Positions 50,612 through 63,940 of a stretch of 64,000 nucleotides of DNA are shown piece by piece. The notes below the pieces were generated by a model. The model was not told where the DNA came from and did no database searches. It worked only from the letters and a program-made list of their open reading frames with translations. Within the stretch, counting starts at the first letter, position 1. The number at the start of each line of letters is the position of its first letter. The translations under genes and the position numbers were made by a program. The stretch is from Kuschelorhynchus macadamiae (lineage: Eukaryota; Arthropoda; Insecta; Coleoptera; Curculionidae): contig JAUTXW010005193.1 in assembly GCA_030620095.1 (NCBI GenBank), positions 735,501-799,500 on the forward strand. Reading direction: 5' to 3'.

Positions 50612-52379
50612 GTCATGTATTTTTAGTAAAATTACTTCTAGAAATTTAAAATCACAGCAAGATTTTTCTTGGAATAGAAACTCTCCAATGATTAATTCGC
50701 TTACACACATTTGAAGTCTTACTATTTCAAAAGAAAAGTGCGTATTTTTTACCAGTTAAACAATTTATAAAAAAGCAAAATAATAAAATATAAGGAAGTT
50801 ACGGTTCATTCTTTATAGTGATGCCGCGAGACGTGACAGAAAGAGATTAAGGCTTCATCCCATCCCTTCTCGTCTCGAGCTATTCTTGTCTCCTCTCGTC
50901 TCGAAAAATTGACAAAAAAGACAAGACGAGATGAGGGTTTTATCTCGACTCGACTTAAAGTATCTGTGCGGTTGAAAGTCCACTGAAAATTAAATTTTAG
51001 AGATAAATACCTCACTTTCGGGATTCTGTATGAGCTAACCGCGCGCGTTTACAAATTCACACGTTTGTCATACCGGGGGTGCGATTTTGCACTTATCATT
51101 TCGTTAGTTAACGAATCGCTAAATCACGTGATTTAGCGAAACAACTGACAAAGGTTGGAAGTAGCATCCATTTCTTGAATGGAAAATTGCATGTATTTTT
51201 TGACGTCAAGTACGCCAGTTTTTCATTACGATTTGACAGTTACTGTTAACCTTAAAATATTTTGTTGACGTTGAGCAAAACATGACAAGTTTGTTTGGCC
51301 TAATTAAGTATACTTTATTATTTTGGAAATAATTAAAAGGTGATGAAGAATTAAAAATCTGAAGCTTCTAAGGTCTGCCTGGAGGTCCTTAATACTTTGT
51401 TTGTTATACTTCTAAAAGCAGCATTGCTGGCATCAATTAGTGATCGAATAATTATTGTACCTAATACCTACCAATATTGTAATAAAACAGAAATTAACAA
51501 ATAAGTGGTGATTTCAAGAGACCTAAATTTGACTTTAATTAATCGCTACATGTGAGTGCAGTGAAAAAAGGTGAAAATTTTAGTGGATATTATATTGTGC
51601 TTTTCCAGAACAGATTTTAATGTTATTATACCTTATTATAAAGGCGTAATATAATATTTTTGCACTTGTAGAAGATATTTTAGAGACATTAGAGAATATG
51701 ATATTTTTAAAGGCACTGTCAGGTGTCACAGGTATTTCTAGGTAGGAAATAACTATTTTAAGATACATAACATAAAGAATCAATATTAAATTAAAATCTA
51801 ACAAATTTAACAGACAATTGTTGAATACTTTAGTAAGCCATATTTTGAGAGAGAGTTTAAGTTTTTTTTCTTTAATGTCTAGAAGTTTAATGTACTGTAG
51901 TGATAAATGCATAAATATCTTTATTAGAGTGGACTAGGTTTAGATGTACTAGTCAAAATTTTGTTATTTATTCTGAATTAAATATTTTTTCAAAATGAAA
52001 CTTCCTATTTTAATTTCTAATACATTTGTTTTCTATATTTATCTAATGAATTGGTAATAAAAATATGTTTTTATAATAACTTTCCAATATGTATTGTTTA
52101 AGACGATTTTTAATAAAATGGTAATATGGTCTAAATAAAATAAGTTACACAGTTATTCTGCGTTAAAATTATTAAAATGCCTAATAAGATTTATTAAATC
52201 ATTAGAAAAGTATCATTAGAAATATAAACAAATAAAATTTAATGCTTTTACCATTTAATTATAAAGTTTAAAATAAATACGAGACCTTATTGAAGAAGGG
52301 CAACCACCAGCATGTAGACCAGTTTACAAGAGTAAAAAATGAAAAAAATTTTATTATTATTATTATTATATAAATTTTA
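50612..52379. other. Gene-free region
   Basis: Holds the TCTCGTCTC-rich patch at 50860-50955 and a short (TTA)n at 52350-52370. No gene recognised. Confidence 0.5.
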
Positions 52380-52640
52380 GGGTGCTTGGGCCCCATGTTT
52401 TCCCACTTCTGTCAGTCTGTCTGTACGCAGCATAGCTTAAAAACTACTTATCCAGTTGAATTTAAGTTTTCAACGGAATGGAAACATTTTGGTAAAAATC
52501 GAATATGGCGAAACAAAATGGCGGCCTTATGAAATAAGATTGTATAAAACTCAAGTGAGAAACAGAGACAGACTGATAAAATTTTAGTCCATATCTTGTA
52601 TGACAAAACTAAATGACGGCCCAATAAATTATTTGAATAT
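52380..52640 (-). repeat. Dispersed repeat, minus orientation
   Basis: Reverse complement of the 5640-6186 family: GTCAGTCTGTCTGTACGCAG, then TTAAAAACTACTTATCCAGT, CGAAACAAAATGGCGGCC and a second unit. Confidence 0.75.
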
Positions 52641-55307
52641 GCAGTAAATTGTAGTGACAATCTGTACGAGGGAAATTTTTTACATGGAATGCTCTGTATA
52701 AAGAAGTCCTTTTAAGAAATACTCTATATGTAACTGTTACGACTGAAATTTATATATTCAAAAACAATATGGCCATTTGTAGGCAGGTATTAATTTTAGT
52801 TTTTTAAATATCATAGGTAGGTATATCAGAAAATTTGGCACGAAGTGTTTTGGAAAGATATTTTTTAGTTTTTCATAGGTGTAAAAAATAGACAAGGTAT
52901 TCATTTAATAAAAGCACATATTTTGTCACTCTCTATATATTTCAAAGATACTAAGAATTACCATATGATTGGGAAGGAGAAAATTTACTGTGCATTTTTT
53001 TTCATCGCATTCAAAATAATAAAATTACTGCACAGTTGATCCTATACCTAACAGAGTAATTTTATCATCTAAAAACTAAAAATTGACGTTTAGAGAGTTT
53101 ACATAACTACCAAAAGAAACAGTTGGAACTGAAAAATAAATATTTCCACTTTCATACCTTAACTTTTGGAAATATGTTTAAAGATTCATATATAATACTA
53201 TCCGTAACTAATTTCATAATGGTATCAATCTCTAACTCCCTATATCCCTGTAAATCTGTATCTATAAAATGCCTAAATATAATTATTTTTCTGGATTTAA
53301 GTGTAATCATAAATCTTTAAGATATAAATGAAATAATTTTCCATTTTGATTGTTATGAAATTGACTGGAACCTCTTTAATTTTTTTTTTAAGTGATGCAA
53401 TATTTTGTCGTAAAAATCAATTTTATATTTGTGACTATATAAAAAAATTTTAGAATTGGACATTTTTTTATTGTTCAAGTTTTTACAAGATGAATATAGT
53501 TTCCATTGCTGCTGAATTCTGGTGATACGTAAGACCACGCCATTTTCTTTTACGAAGGGTCCAAAGGACTCATACTGTGACTTGAAATACCTAAAAAGAA
53601 GAAAAAGTATTCTAAAAAAATTGCTTTTCGAAAAATCAGCTGTAAAAGAAGGATATTTTAAATGAAATAATATGCTATTAAAAAACTTCGTTAATGATAA
53701 AATAGGTATATTTCCAATTTTAGTTAAAAATTAAATGCAATACTTAAGAAGTATATTCCCCATAACAAAATAAGAAGAGTATCCCTATAAATATGGCTTT
53801 TTAAACTTTTGTTTCTACCCAACAGCATGTATAGTACCTCCACCCAATTTTTTTTATTAAATGTAACCATAACCCCTACATTAAATGATTAATTTTAGGT
53901 ACTGATGTCCTATAGTAAACTACTGGACAGACGCAGTTATACATGCAAATTTGTGGACAAAATTCAAGTCCACTGATTTTCAACCAGAATTTATATAATG
54001 AGTTGTGGTTTTCGATAATGCCTAGCACTATATCATGGATTTATTCCTTCGAAAATGTAAAAGGCCACAAGAAATCTGTTACGCAGAGTATTAAGCCCTT
54101 GTCATTTTCTCAAAATGTTTATATATACACACACAATGACTATTACAAAACGAAATATTATATTGTTCTTTTCTACCCAGAATAATCCACACCCGAATAC
54201 CAAAAAACTTTCTTCATATAAAGGGTGCTTTCACCAAAATGTAATATTGTATATTACATGTATAAATTACGTTTATATACCAAATGGACTATGCATAACC
54301 TTTTTTGATTTTTTTTCCATCAGTTATGGTTCTGCAGACGCCCATGCAATATCCCAAAAAAAAGACATCGCCTCCCCTATGCCCCCCTTAGTTACGCGCC
54401 TGCTAGACAGTTGAGACCTGAATATTGTCCAAAAATTTGCATGTTTAAGTTCGTCATTTATACGTCACAATCTAGTGGTATTCTAAAAATTATACTGAAC
54501 AAAGCCTATAAGAATGGGTGAATTGCGAGGTGGCTATTAGGACTACATATAAATCTTATAAAACTAGCTTGAGGGAAATTCCCTAAATTATATATATGTT
54601 GTAGTTCTTGACTTTCTGAAGAATAGATACCATGAACACCTCCAAATCTTACAAAATAGAGACAGAATGAATGTATAAAATAAAAGTTATTCTGAAGAAA
54701 AAATCGAGATAAAAATGTTTCTTGTTACAAAATACAGTTTTCACTTTGAGTAATCTTAATTTTCATAGACTTTAGTCAGTTATACTTTATTTGATATGAT
54801 TAAAAAAGACAACATACAGATGTTTCAAGTAAATTGAAGTTTAAAAAATAAAATTTTAAACAAAACAAATTACAAATTCCTTTTTTCGTCCTATGTATGG
54901 TCTTTTTTAAGGTATTAAACTTCAGTTTACCAGATTACATATAAACCAGATGTTTTATTCTTTAATAAAACAAATTAGTCCATAATAAAAAAACAGCAGC
55001 TGCACCTTATACCACATTTTTGGGACATCCTGTATAAATATTTAATATATCCTTACAAAATATTCTTTTACCAACCTAATATCCTCCAGTACCTAACAAG
55101 GTATCCCACAATTACATAACATGGATTTGAAATAACCTCTTCTGGTCAAAAATGGTAAACACAGTAAACTTAAATAAAAAAATTATGTTTCTTCATGATA
55201 GAGGTATAATGTATATGATGTATAATTCTTTCTCTAAAATTAAGTTTGGTTCACTTTTGTTCCTTTATGTATATATATCTAGTTTTTTTTTAATTTTTAA
55301 CACATCT
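52641..55307. other. Gene-free region
   Basis: AT-rich; short frames only. A CATCCTGTATAAAT end-like motif near 55026 hints at old MITEs. Confidence 0.5.
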
Positions 55308-55855
55308 GATTTTATGTACAGGATGTCTGGTTATATTTTAAACATATCCTACAGTCTTTATTATGAGTTATCAAAAAACTTTAAACATTAAAGTGTTTAG
55401 GTTTGGGCAATTTACAAGAAAAACAAACAAAAGGTAATCGGAAATTTAGCAAATGGGCATCGACTTTATTTTAAAAGGCACACCCTGTATAATAGATACA
55501 CCTCAAATGGTCTCTTCTTGCTGATTATTAATAATAGACTAGGTTTAAAACCTTTATCTCTAAAGATAATCAAGAAATTTAAGAAAAACCCTATCATAAG
55601 AAGCAATGTATTCCCACTGACTCTACTATATTGGAGCTTTCTCCATCTCTCTCTTATGGCATAGTTTTTCTAAAATTTCTCTGTTATCTTTAGAGATAAA
55701 GTTTAAACCTAGTATATTTATAATTGGCAAGAATGATGATTCCGTTCCGAACCCAAAAACATTTGTATTTAAAGTTTTTTGAGAACTCATAGAATAAGGC
55801 CTTTAGGGTACTGTTTAAAATATAACCAGGCACCCTCTACAATTTTACATAAGAA
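55308..55855. mobile_element. Foldback element with nested inverted repeats
   Basis: Outer arms 55308-55390 and 55767-55855 share TGGTTATATTTTAAACA and TCAAAAAACTTTAAA in inverted order. Inner arms 55534-55602 and 55651-55719 share TAGGTTTAAA and TTTATCTCTAAAGATAA. A related copy is at 63360-63545 and a partial one at 61262-61380. Non-coding. Confidence 0.75.
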
Positions 55856-58800
55856 TAAACAAATAAATTCCATTAAACGTAATGAACTTATTAAGTCATA
55901 TAATAGTTATTTTTTTAAATAGAATATTTTTATTGTGATGTGAAACTTCAAAAGCGATTCATAGATTTGAACAAAAGACTAATTTAAAAATACACATTAA
56001 AAATGGCAATTAACAAAACCCAAGGAAAAACACACCCTTCAAACAATCTGTGTCACACTGTAAGAAATTAGACAAACATATAAAACAGAACGAGGTGTCT
56101 AGCACAAATGTTTAATGAATGACATAATAAAAAAATAAGTGCACCATTCATCAGTTGAGTTGCTATGGATTATCTTGCTGCTGTTTTCCGACAGAATATC
56201 AGTGCAAAAACCATTAGTCAAATCAAACAAGGTTTCAAGTATTAAATTCTGTTTGATACTGTGAATTGATGATTTGTTATAATAACGAACTCATAGGTAT
56301 GTTTTACAGTAGACTTTGCTAAACATAAGCTTATGAATTATACTAGCCTAACCTGTCTAAGTCTCATATTATAGTAAGTTTCTTTATAAAAAAAAAAACA
56401 AAATAATCAGAATTAATACTTACACAGGTATATATCTTCTACAATCAAAGTGGTCGAGTTCAAATTTTCAACAAAATAGCTTTTCGAGGAATTTGCAATT
56501 GTGCTTCGGTGATTGTTCTTCTTTATATAGACTAAGTATGTGAAAGTAAATGAAAATACTGTATCTAATACTGGACATTATTTCTTGTATCATTCCCTTC
56601 TTTTTAGTGTCATATTCTGCAAAAGCTGTAAAAATATTGCTATAATCAATAAATGTGCCATACACCACATACTGTGTAATATAATATAACTAATTATTTC
56701 CCTTCTCTAATAATTATAACATTATATAATTCCACCTGTAGTTCTTTTAAAGTAAAACAAAGATTATTTCATTTCGCCCTCAACAGTGAAAATATATAAT
56801 ACCTAAGAAAATAATAATTTAAGCTATAAATTTTCTTTGATAATACCTGTTAAGGAATACTTTTGTTTTCAAGTTATACATAGACCTCGACATAGATAAT
56901 GAAACATAATTTAAGCAAGTACATTCTGTTTGCTAAAATATAGAAATTCATGCCTACCTGCATCAGTCTCAGGTATCATCATTATGATAATCTAGATTCA
57001 ACTGCCCTTATTGCTTCTTTAGTCTTTCCATCAATAGAAAATATTATTCTTAAATTGGTTCCTAGTAGCTGGATTTTATGTTCAATTTTGCAATACTTAA
57101 ATAAACCATTATTAAACCACTGTTGTGTTTCCGCAAGTGATCCATCAGCGGTTCCACTTCCTCGTTTACTGTGTATTTGTGAACTAAAAAAGTTAGGTTA
57201 GGTTACGAGAGATTAAAATTAAATAAAATACTGCCGTATTCTTCAAATAGTGAGGGACATTCCCCAGTAACAACGGGCATTTACAACCTAGAGTAAGATT
57301 TTTATTCTTACTCTAAGTTTAAAAGGCTTTGTTTCTGTGGAAGGCGCGCCCCGTTTCAAAGGCGGATAGATGTATGATGTTTGTGTGATTGCATAACAGC
57401 GGCGGTGCTGGATTAGAATAGATATTAACATAGGTCCCCCTTTTCTTTTAAGAATAAAATACGTAATATAGAATTTTGCTCCATATAGTAAATAATTTAA
57501 ATAATATTTAAACAGAATATTCACAACTTTGTTAAATATTTCTTCAAAAGAAGTACATTTTGAGGACAGCGTTTTACTTTTTTTCCCGTACTTCTAACAA
57601 AATGATCAAATCAGGAAAGAATTCACTGAATTAAAAATAATGATTCATTAATAACTAAAATAGGTTTCGTAATAATATGACATAGATAATATTTTTTAAA
57701 CAGTTTTACCTTGTTTAATTTGAAGGATTTTTTTTCGAATTTGGTATTTTCGCTGCCTATTTGGAGGTTCCATGTCTTCATGATTTTCTTGAATATTTTG
57801 GCATCTGTTGATTACTTACGGTATGATGTATATGCTAATATATCATACCTTTAATAAGAGCACTGCTTGACATTAATTTTTGCGACCAATTCCTGGGGTA
57901 TTTCTTCTAACAGGTCAGGTGTTTACCGTTTTAGCCGTTTTATGGGCAGAGTTATGACATCAGATCTAGTGGGGCTAAAACCCGACCCCAAATTGAAAAG
58001 ACGTATATATATTTTGTTCGTTTTTTAGTGTATGTATCAAGTTTGAATATTTTTGGGGGGTTAATTCGGTATTTGGGGTAGGGGGGGACTTAGCTTCTTT
58101 GCCCATGAGGCTTAGCTCCTTCGCCCATGAGCCGTTTAGTTTCTCATGGCATCAAATGTAGCATTTTTTATCTGTCAATAACTTAAAAACAAATTTGATA
58201 TTCACTAAATTACATTAGAAATGATCGGAAATTTTTAATAGATTTTAATAATAAGAATGTATAAGGATATGAAAAAGTAACAGTTTCTTTTCTCTCATGT
58301 ATTTAACATTTTTCTTCTATCTTTTATAGTTTCTGAGAGCATAGAGTGCGATACAAGATGAACGGGACGCATATACCGTAACATGCCAAAGTTGAACGGA
58401 GTTTCTATAGTTCAACTTCGGCATCCCGAACTTTATATCAGTAACGGCACCTGCTCTACTAGAAATATCGTTACTTTCGAATACTTGTAACTATTCGGTA
58501 CTTTTCGGTAGAGTACTCGTTACGTTAAACTCGTTACTCGTGTACTCGTTTTCTCCCCTTTAGGAAACTCTTGGTTCAGGTTAATATTCGCTAGTAAACT
58601 GTGTTATTGTCATTACTAAGTTACTCAGTACCGACAATAAGAAAGTTTAGCTGCGGATATTGATATTATAGATACGGGTAATCTGCCTTCTTCTCTTTCA
58701 TATCAATAGATAAATTAAATATAAACAAAGGCATTGTTATTATTTTCTATTGTATTGTGACTTATATTTTCGTATTCTAACCATTATTCATTATTCACCT

Positions 58801-59439
58801 GAAAATGTTAGAACAGAATTTATATTGGTCCTTTTTATTCGTGAGAGTAAAATATATAGTATGTCATACTATATTACACGAAAATAAGATTTATTATAAT
58901 ATATTATTTATTGATAGGAGTACGAAGTACGGGATACAAAAACAAATTAATATATCCGTTGGCCTCTCCACTTGCTGCCAGTGAAATATTGGGCACTTTT
59001 TGGAGCGCTTTTATAAAAATAGTTACTTTTAAGCTCAGTGGCGTATTGACAATTACAAAAAAAAAGTTTTTCCCTTATATAATCATGCTAATACCTTTTA
59101 AAATAATTTTTACTTTCAAATATTTTGCTTGGGTTAAGAACCCTTGGCATTTGCTCCCTTCCCTCACCCCCCGTCTAATTTCGCCTAATTTGACACGTCG
59201 GTAGATGGCACTACTAGCTATAGAATATATCCGTCGGAAATTAAAAACATCGCTATTCAGTAGTCGAACCACTCGAATTGCTACTTCGGATCCGGGCAAT
59301 TAACGAATACCAGAATAACGAAAGACAGAGACATCATAATAAAATATTAACCTGTGAATTCAGTTATTTAGTACCAATCGTACATAAAAAAATCGATAAA
59401 TTAAAAATAAATCTTCACGAGGGATCTTCCCTCGTTATG
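55856..59439. other. Gene-free region
   Basis: No exon recognised. A degenerate patch rich in ACTCGTTA/CGTTACTCG words lies at 58460-58560, and a GTTAGGTTAGGTTA run at 57190. Frames at 56950-57201 and 57288-57524 show no family features. Confidence 0.45.
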
Positions 59440-59935
59440 ATTCTTTCCTTTTATTAGGATTGGTGAAATGTGACCCCATTTAGTTTAGTACATGGTCATT
59501 TAGTAACACATATGTACTGTATTTTCAAACATTTTTATCGAGCGCCATTTTGTTCCATCATATGGGATTCCTACCAATATTTTACCAAGCCGCACCTAAT
59601 TGTGCATAATTCAAAATAAATTCAACAAGTAGTTTTTACATTGACACACACCAACATTTTGTTACGTCATGTTAAATTCGTATCAGTTTATCCTTATATC
59701 ATCTAGCACTTTTCACTTAAAGTCAATTAAATACAATTTTTTTAAGTTGTATTTTAAAAATTTTATTTCGCCGCTATTTTATTTCGCCATCGTAAATTCG
59801 TACCACAACTTTACCAGTTTATCTCTATATCACATTTAATGCTTGCACAAAATTTTAAATTAATTTAATAAGTAGGTATTGTTCGGGCTGTTTTTTAATT
59901 ATTTTATTAGGCCGTCATTTTATTTCTTAGTTTTT
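59440..59935 (+). repeat. Dispersed repeat, degenerate ~165-nt units
   Basis: Family of 5640-6186: GAGCGCCATTTTGTTCCATC, ACCAGTTTATCTCTATATCA, TTAATAAGTAGGTATT. Also AGGCCGTCATTTTATTTC near the end. Confidence 0.7.
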
Positions 59936-59998
59936 GTTGATTTCTGCATAATACTTTTATGCAAAATTATAATATAAAATAAATAATATAAAATAAGA

Positions 59999-60382
59999 AT
60001 GGAATCAATACTATCTTGGTATACTGCAAAAAAAAATGATGAAGATCCAACTACATTTTGTCTAGCCGTAAAACAATAATTCTTGAGTAAAAAAAATAAG
60101 TATGCCAAGACTGAAAATAGTCTAGTTAGCAGCTTATATACCGGTTTTAAGTACAATGGAGTGTATTGCAGTAAAAATTGTTGTTTTGCGACATGTTGTA
60201 AAAATATCTGTCCAACCAACTGCTTGGTCAAGAAGAAAGATCAGTATGTTGGAAGAAGAGCTCACGTGGCTGGTAGAAACACCAAAGGACTTTCAATAAA
60301 GAGAAGTAGAAATCCTCATGAGCCTGTTAAATGTGTTAATGAACGTAAGGGTATTGGTTTTATTAGATCTATAAACTTATAG
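59999..60382 (+). pseudogene. Unrecognised small ORF with one internal stop
   Basis: From ATG 59999 the frame reads MESILSWYTAKKNDEDPTTF, then a TAA at 60077. The same frame continues uninterrupted for about 100 codons to 60382. The second part has a Cys cluster (NGVYCSKNCCFATCCKNICP) and a basic stretch (KKKDQYVGRRAHVAG). I do not recognise it. It could be a decayed TE protein or a non-coding accident. The continuation past the TAA is not ATG-started. Confidence 0.3.
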
Positions 60383-60729
60383 ATGTATGGATTTAATTAC
60401 GAATTTTTATCATAATTATAAATATTTAAATTAATCTGTAAAATCTATCCTTTTTTATTGTAATTATAATTTTGGCCATTTATTTGTACTTTTTTTAAAC
60501 GTGCTCATTAAAATGTTTGACAATAATGGTTCTCTTTTATTTTAAAATAAACTTTGTTTTATAGTTGTTTAATAAGGCACGAAAGTAACGAACACAACTT
60601 CAGTCACAATCGAAAAAAAGTATGTTAAAATAAATAAAACTTCTAGTTGAGATGCTGTTACTGTGCTCTACTTCTAGCGCAGGTGCTTTTAGTTGATAAA
60701 ACAAGTTAGATATAAATAGTGGCAAAATT

Positions 60730-60796
60730 CTGAAGCCTTAGGAGGCTTATGTCTAGCAGTGGACTTTAGAGGCTAATTGATGATGATGATGATGAC
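60730..60796 (+). repeat. RTE-type LINE/SINE 3' tail
   Basis: GGAGGCTTATGTCTAGCAGT then GGACTTTAGAGGCTAATTGA and (TGA)n. This is close to the well-known 3' end of insect RTE elements and the SINEs that borrow it. Only the tail is present. Confidence 0.7.
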
Positions 60797-62269
60797 CTAA
60801 ACTTGTAAAAATTCTTTTAAACTCTGTTTTTTTAATAATCTAATTACACAATAAATACGAATCCCTTTTAAAATAACAGAGTTATTGTAATTTTTAAACG
60901 TAAGACTACAAAATGGTCTTTTCTAAAACTTGGAGAATACCAAAAAGAGATTTAAATTTCAACAATCGAAATTTTCATAGAAATTTAAAGTAATTCTAAC
61001 ATCAATAATATTTAAGCAATTCCAATAAAAAATAGTTATTATTGTTCTTCATGCTCTTTTGAGAGCACCCTACATACAGAAGAATTAATAAGCCAAAATT
61101 ACATATGGCAATCATGTATCGTGCTCTTGTACAGGGCTCCTGGTAATTATATAATATTTAAAAATAGAGAAAAACAAGAATTTTAAGTTTTTATTTGAGT
61201 TACCAGGACTCGTAAATTTAATAAAGAAATGTCAATCGGAAAATAAAAAAACGACCAACGCCTTTCTTATTTTACATGAAATACCCTGTATGATATGGTT
61301 TGAAAAAATGAATCTCTTCTTACTGATTAAAATTAACCTAGCCTGATATCTTTAGCATTAAAAACAATCGTTTAAAATGACAAAAACCCTGCACTAAGGG
61401 GCGATATGTTAGGAAGAAACAGAACATTGTGTGTTAGAAGTTCAAACACACAAAAAATGTAATTAAAAATTTCTTATTTTGCTGTGAGATTGACTATCAT
61501 GTGGTACTGCAAATAATACATTTATAGTGTGAAATAAACTTGCTTTATTGCAAAAATTGCTTAATTTCACGTGCATGTAGTTTGCAGTTTTAAACACCAC
61601 CACCATTGACAGATTATTTAACCAGTACATTTTTCCAAAAAGTATTGATGAATATCAATAATTGTATAAGGGTTAAACATAAAAAAACTTTCACTAGATA
61701 TTTACTGAAAAATTTAGTGCTTAAACCAAATTTTGAAATGATTTGCGAAAAAGTATTCATGCTTATTACGAACTTTTTGCCCAGGTGGCAATTCTAAAAC
61801 AAAGGAAAGTCAACTTTTCGCAGTCGCTATTTTAAATGGAAAATCCAATTAGCCTTGGCTTGTAACAGTAGCACGCGAAACGGGTTTGTATCAGATTTCG
61901 CAATGGTAATTTCTAGATATACAGAAAATTTCCTTTCTTGGGGTTTCCAGGAAAAGCAAGCCAGGAAAATTGCTTTGATATAATTAATATCCGGTCGAAA
62001 TAACTGTGCAGTTCCTAGTTCTTCATCACGAAGGTAAGAAAATGCCCTTATCCCCAATTATTAAGCGATCATTTAAATTAACAACTTTAAGATGTTGTGT
62101 TGCTTTAATATTAGATTTCCTTTTGTTTTAAGGCAAGATAATTAAATAATACAGAGTCAAACGATGTAAATATAACTTAACCTAACTTTAGTCAATAATT
62201 CAACCTATATTTTTAAGTCTTGTATTTTTTATCTATATTCCGCGAGTAATCTTAGCTTAGTTTATAAAA
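60797..62269. other. Gene-free region
   Basis: Only the partial foldback copy at 61262-61380 is recognised. Confidence 0.45.
61262..61380. repeat. Partial foldback element copy
   Basis: TACCCTGTATGAT, TCTCTTCTTACTGATTA and TAACCTAG...TATCTTTAG follow the order seen at 55485-55570. Confidence 0.5.
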
Positions 62270-62362
62270 GTCTCTATTTGGACGCGAGAAACAGTGCTTC
62301 GAAAATGCCATATGTGATTTTGGCGCAACGTCAGCAAAACTCGTATTTTCAGAACGACGAGT
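62270..62362 (+). repeat. Penelope-like element 3' fragment
   Basis: About 87% identical by eye to the reverse complement of the PLE 3' part at about 39395-39490. Shared words include GGACGCGAGAAA, TGTGATTTTGGCG and ACGTCAGCAAAACT. The coding part is absent. Confidence 0.75.
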
Positions 62363-62363
62363 A

Positions 62364-62880
62364 GGAAAATATTAACGCGGCAAGAACTATTATATAGTAG
62401 AAGAAGGATTTTTTTAGGATGACCGCTAAAGCAATGAAGTTTGGACAATTACAGGCACGTATTTCTGAACTAAGGTCTTTATTAATACAGTCAACTAGTT
62501 GAGAGACGAGTACAACTATCGCCAAAATTAATATACAAAACCATATCAGAATCACCAAGAGGAGCAAACCCGATATTTGTGCTTACCAAACCAACATCCG
62601 AAATCTTCTCCGGACTTGATACTGTGCTACCACGGTGCAGCATATAGCAACTTGTGGCGAAACTCATAACCCAAGAATAATTAAATCTAAAGTAGGAAGG
62701 ATTAACGCGGCAAGAACTATTATATAGTAGAAATTTAAGATGACTGCTAAAGAAACGAAATTTGGCCAACTATGGACACGTGTTCCTGACTTAGGGTCTT
62801 CATCGATAGTCAACTAGTTGAGAGACGGGTACACCACACCAGAATCACCAGCAGGAGCTAAACCGAGATTTGTTGGTAAC
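62364..62880. repeat. Diverged direct duplication, spacing ~333 bp
   Basis: 62364-62590 and about 62694-62880 share TTAACGCGGCAAGAACTATT and GTCAACTAGTTGAGAGACG, with ATCAGAATCACCA-type words in the same order. Non-coding. Confidence 0.7.
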
Positions 62881-62889
62881 CACGTGGTG

Positions 62890-63260
62890 TTTTTTTGGCT
62901 TCTGGAGACCTAAAACTTGAAAATCTATAAAAACGATCTGATTTTTCACGATTAAAAACAATTTATTTGGCCGCCATCTCTAGTTCATCTCTATATCACG
63001 CTTAATTCTTGCACCGAATTTAAAATCAATCTAATAAGTAGTTTTTTTAGGCTGGTTTTTTAAATAATTTATTAAGACAACATTTTGTTTCGCCATCTTG
63101 GATTCGTACCATAGTTTTACCAGTTCATTTCTACGTCATATTTGATGTTTCTGCAAAATTTAAAGTGAATTGGCTAAGTAGTTTTTAGTAATTTTTTAAT
63201 ATTTAATTAGCCTGACATGTTGGGTGTTTACCAAAATGTTACCATTTCATCTCAAATGAC
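62890..63260 (+). repeat. Dispersed repeat, degenerate ~165-nt units
   Basis: Family of 5640-6186: TTTCGCCATCTTGGATTCGT, GCTAAGTAGTTTTTAGTAAT, and GATTTTTCACGATTAAAA near the start. Confidence 0.72.
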
Positions 63261-63359
63261 CCCTAATTTTGTTTAATTTAGAAATAGGTCTGTTTGTGAT
63301 TAATGGATTATTTACTACTATCTTTTATGGTTCTTCATATACAGTGATAAGTCATCTTA

Positions 63360-63545
63360 TTTTAGACACCCTGTACAATGTTTGTTGCTATTTTAAAGCC
63401 GACCAAGAAAATTGACAAGAACCCAACCATAAGAGGCAGTGTATTCTTTTTTAATGAATCTACTTATGTGTACGTTCTCTTCTGTTTCTAGCACATCGTC
63501 TCTTATGGCAGACTTTTTGTCAAATTTCTCGATTGCCTGTAAATA
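63360..63545. mobile_element. Foldback element copy
   Basis: AAGAAAATTGACAAGAAC...CCATAAGAGGCAGTGTATTC, then TCTCTTATGGCAGACTTTTT and GTCAAATTTCTCG. These arms and loop words match the core of 55570-55680. Confidence 0.65.
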
Positions 63546-63716
63546 TAAAGCAATAGTTATTTTTATTTCCCATCGAAAAAAGCAGTTGTTTAAAGCGACC
63601 TGCAATATTGACTGCTACTACCTCAACTATTAGCAAAATCATTAGATAAAGCTTAAAACCCATCAGTCATATATATATTTATAGTATATAGTATCATAGT
63701 ATCAGGTACTTCTTTT

Positions 63717-63897
63717 CTTGGGATGCGTATTCATAAAATTAAAACGATTTTTTTAATTACTTCATTCCAATTTGACGTTTCGACAGGTAGTTCCATGTCT
63801 TTCTCAAAAATGTTTTTTTATTTTTCCTAGTCAAATTGGAATTAAATATGACAAACAATTAAAAAATCGTTTTAATTTTATGAACACGCATCCCAAA
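63717..63897. repeat. Inverted repeat, ~62-bp arms, 53-bp spacer
   Basis: 63717-63779 and 63833-63897 are inverted copies (GGGATGCGT...TTCATAAAATTAAAACGATT...CCAATTTG), about 85-90% alike by eye. The spacer contains GACGTTTCGACAGGTAG and TTTCTCAAAAATG. Confidence 0.8.
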
Positions 63898-63935
63898 ACA
63901 ATATATATTTGAAGGTTCAAGAAAAATATTTGCGA

Positions 63936-63940
<5 letters not shown>

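Noticed and set aside
56950..57524. Frames of 83 and 78 codons as possible host exons
   Set aside because: No domain, no clear splice sites or codon bias, and no agreement between neighbours.
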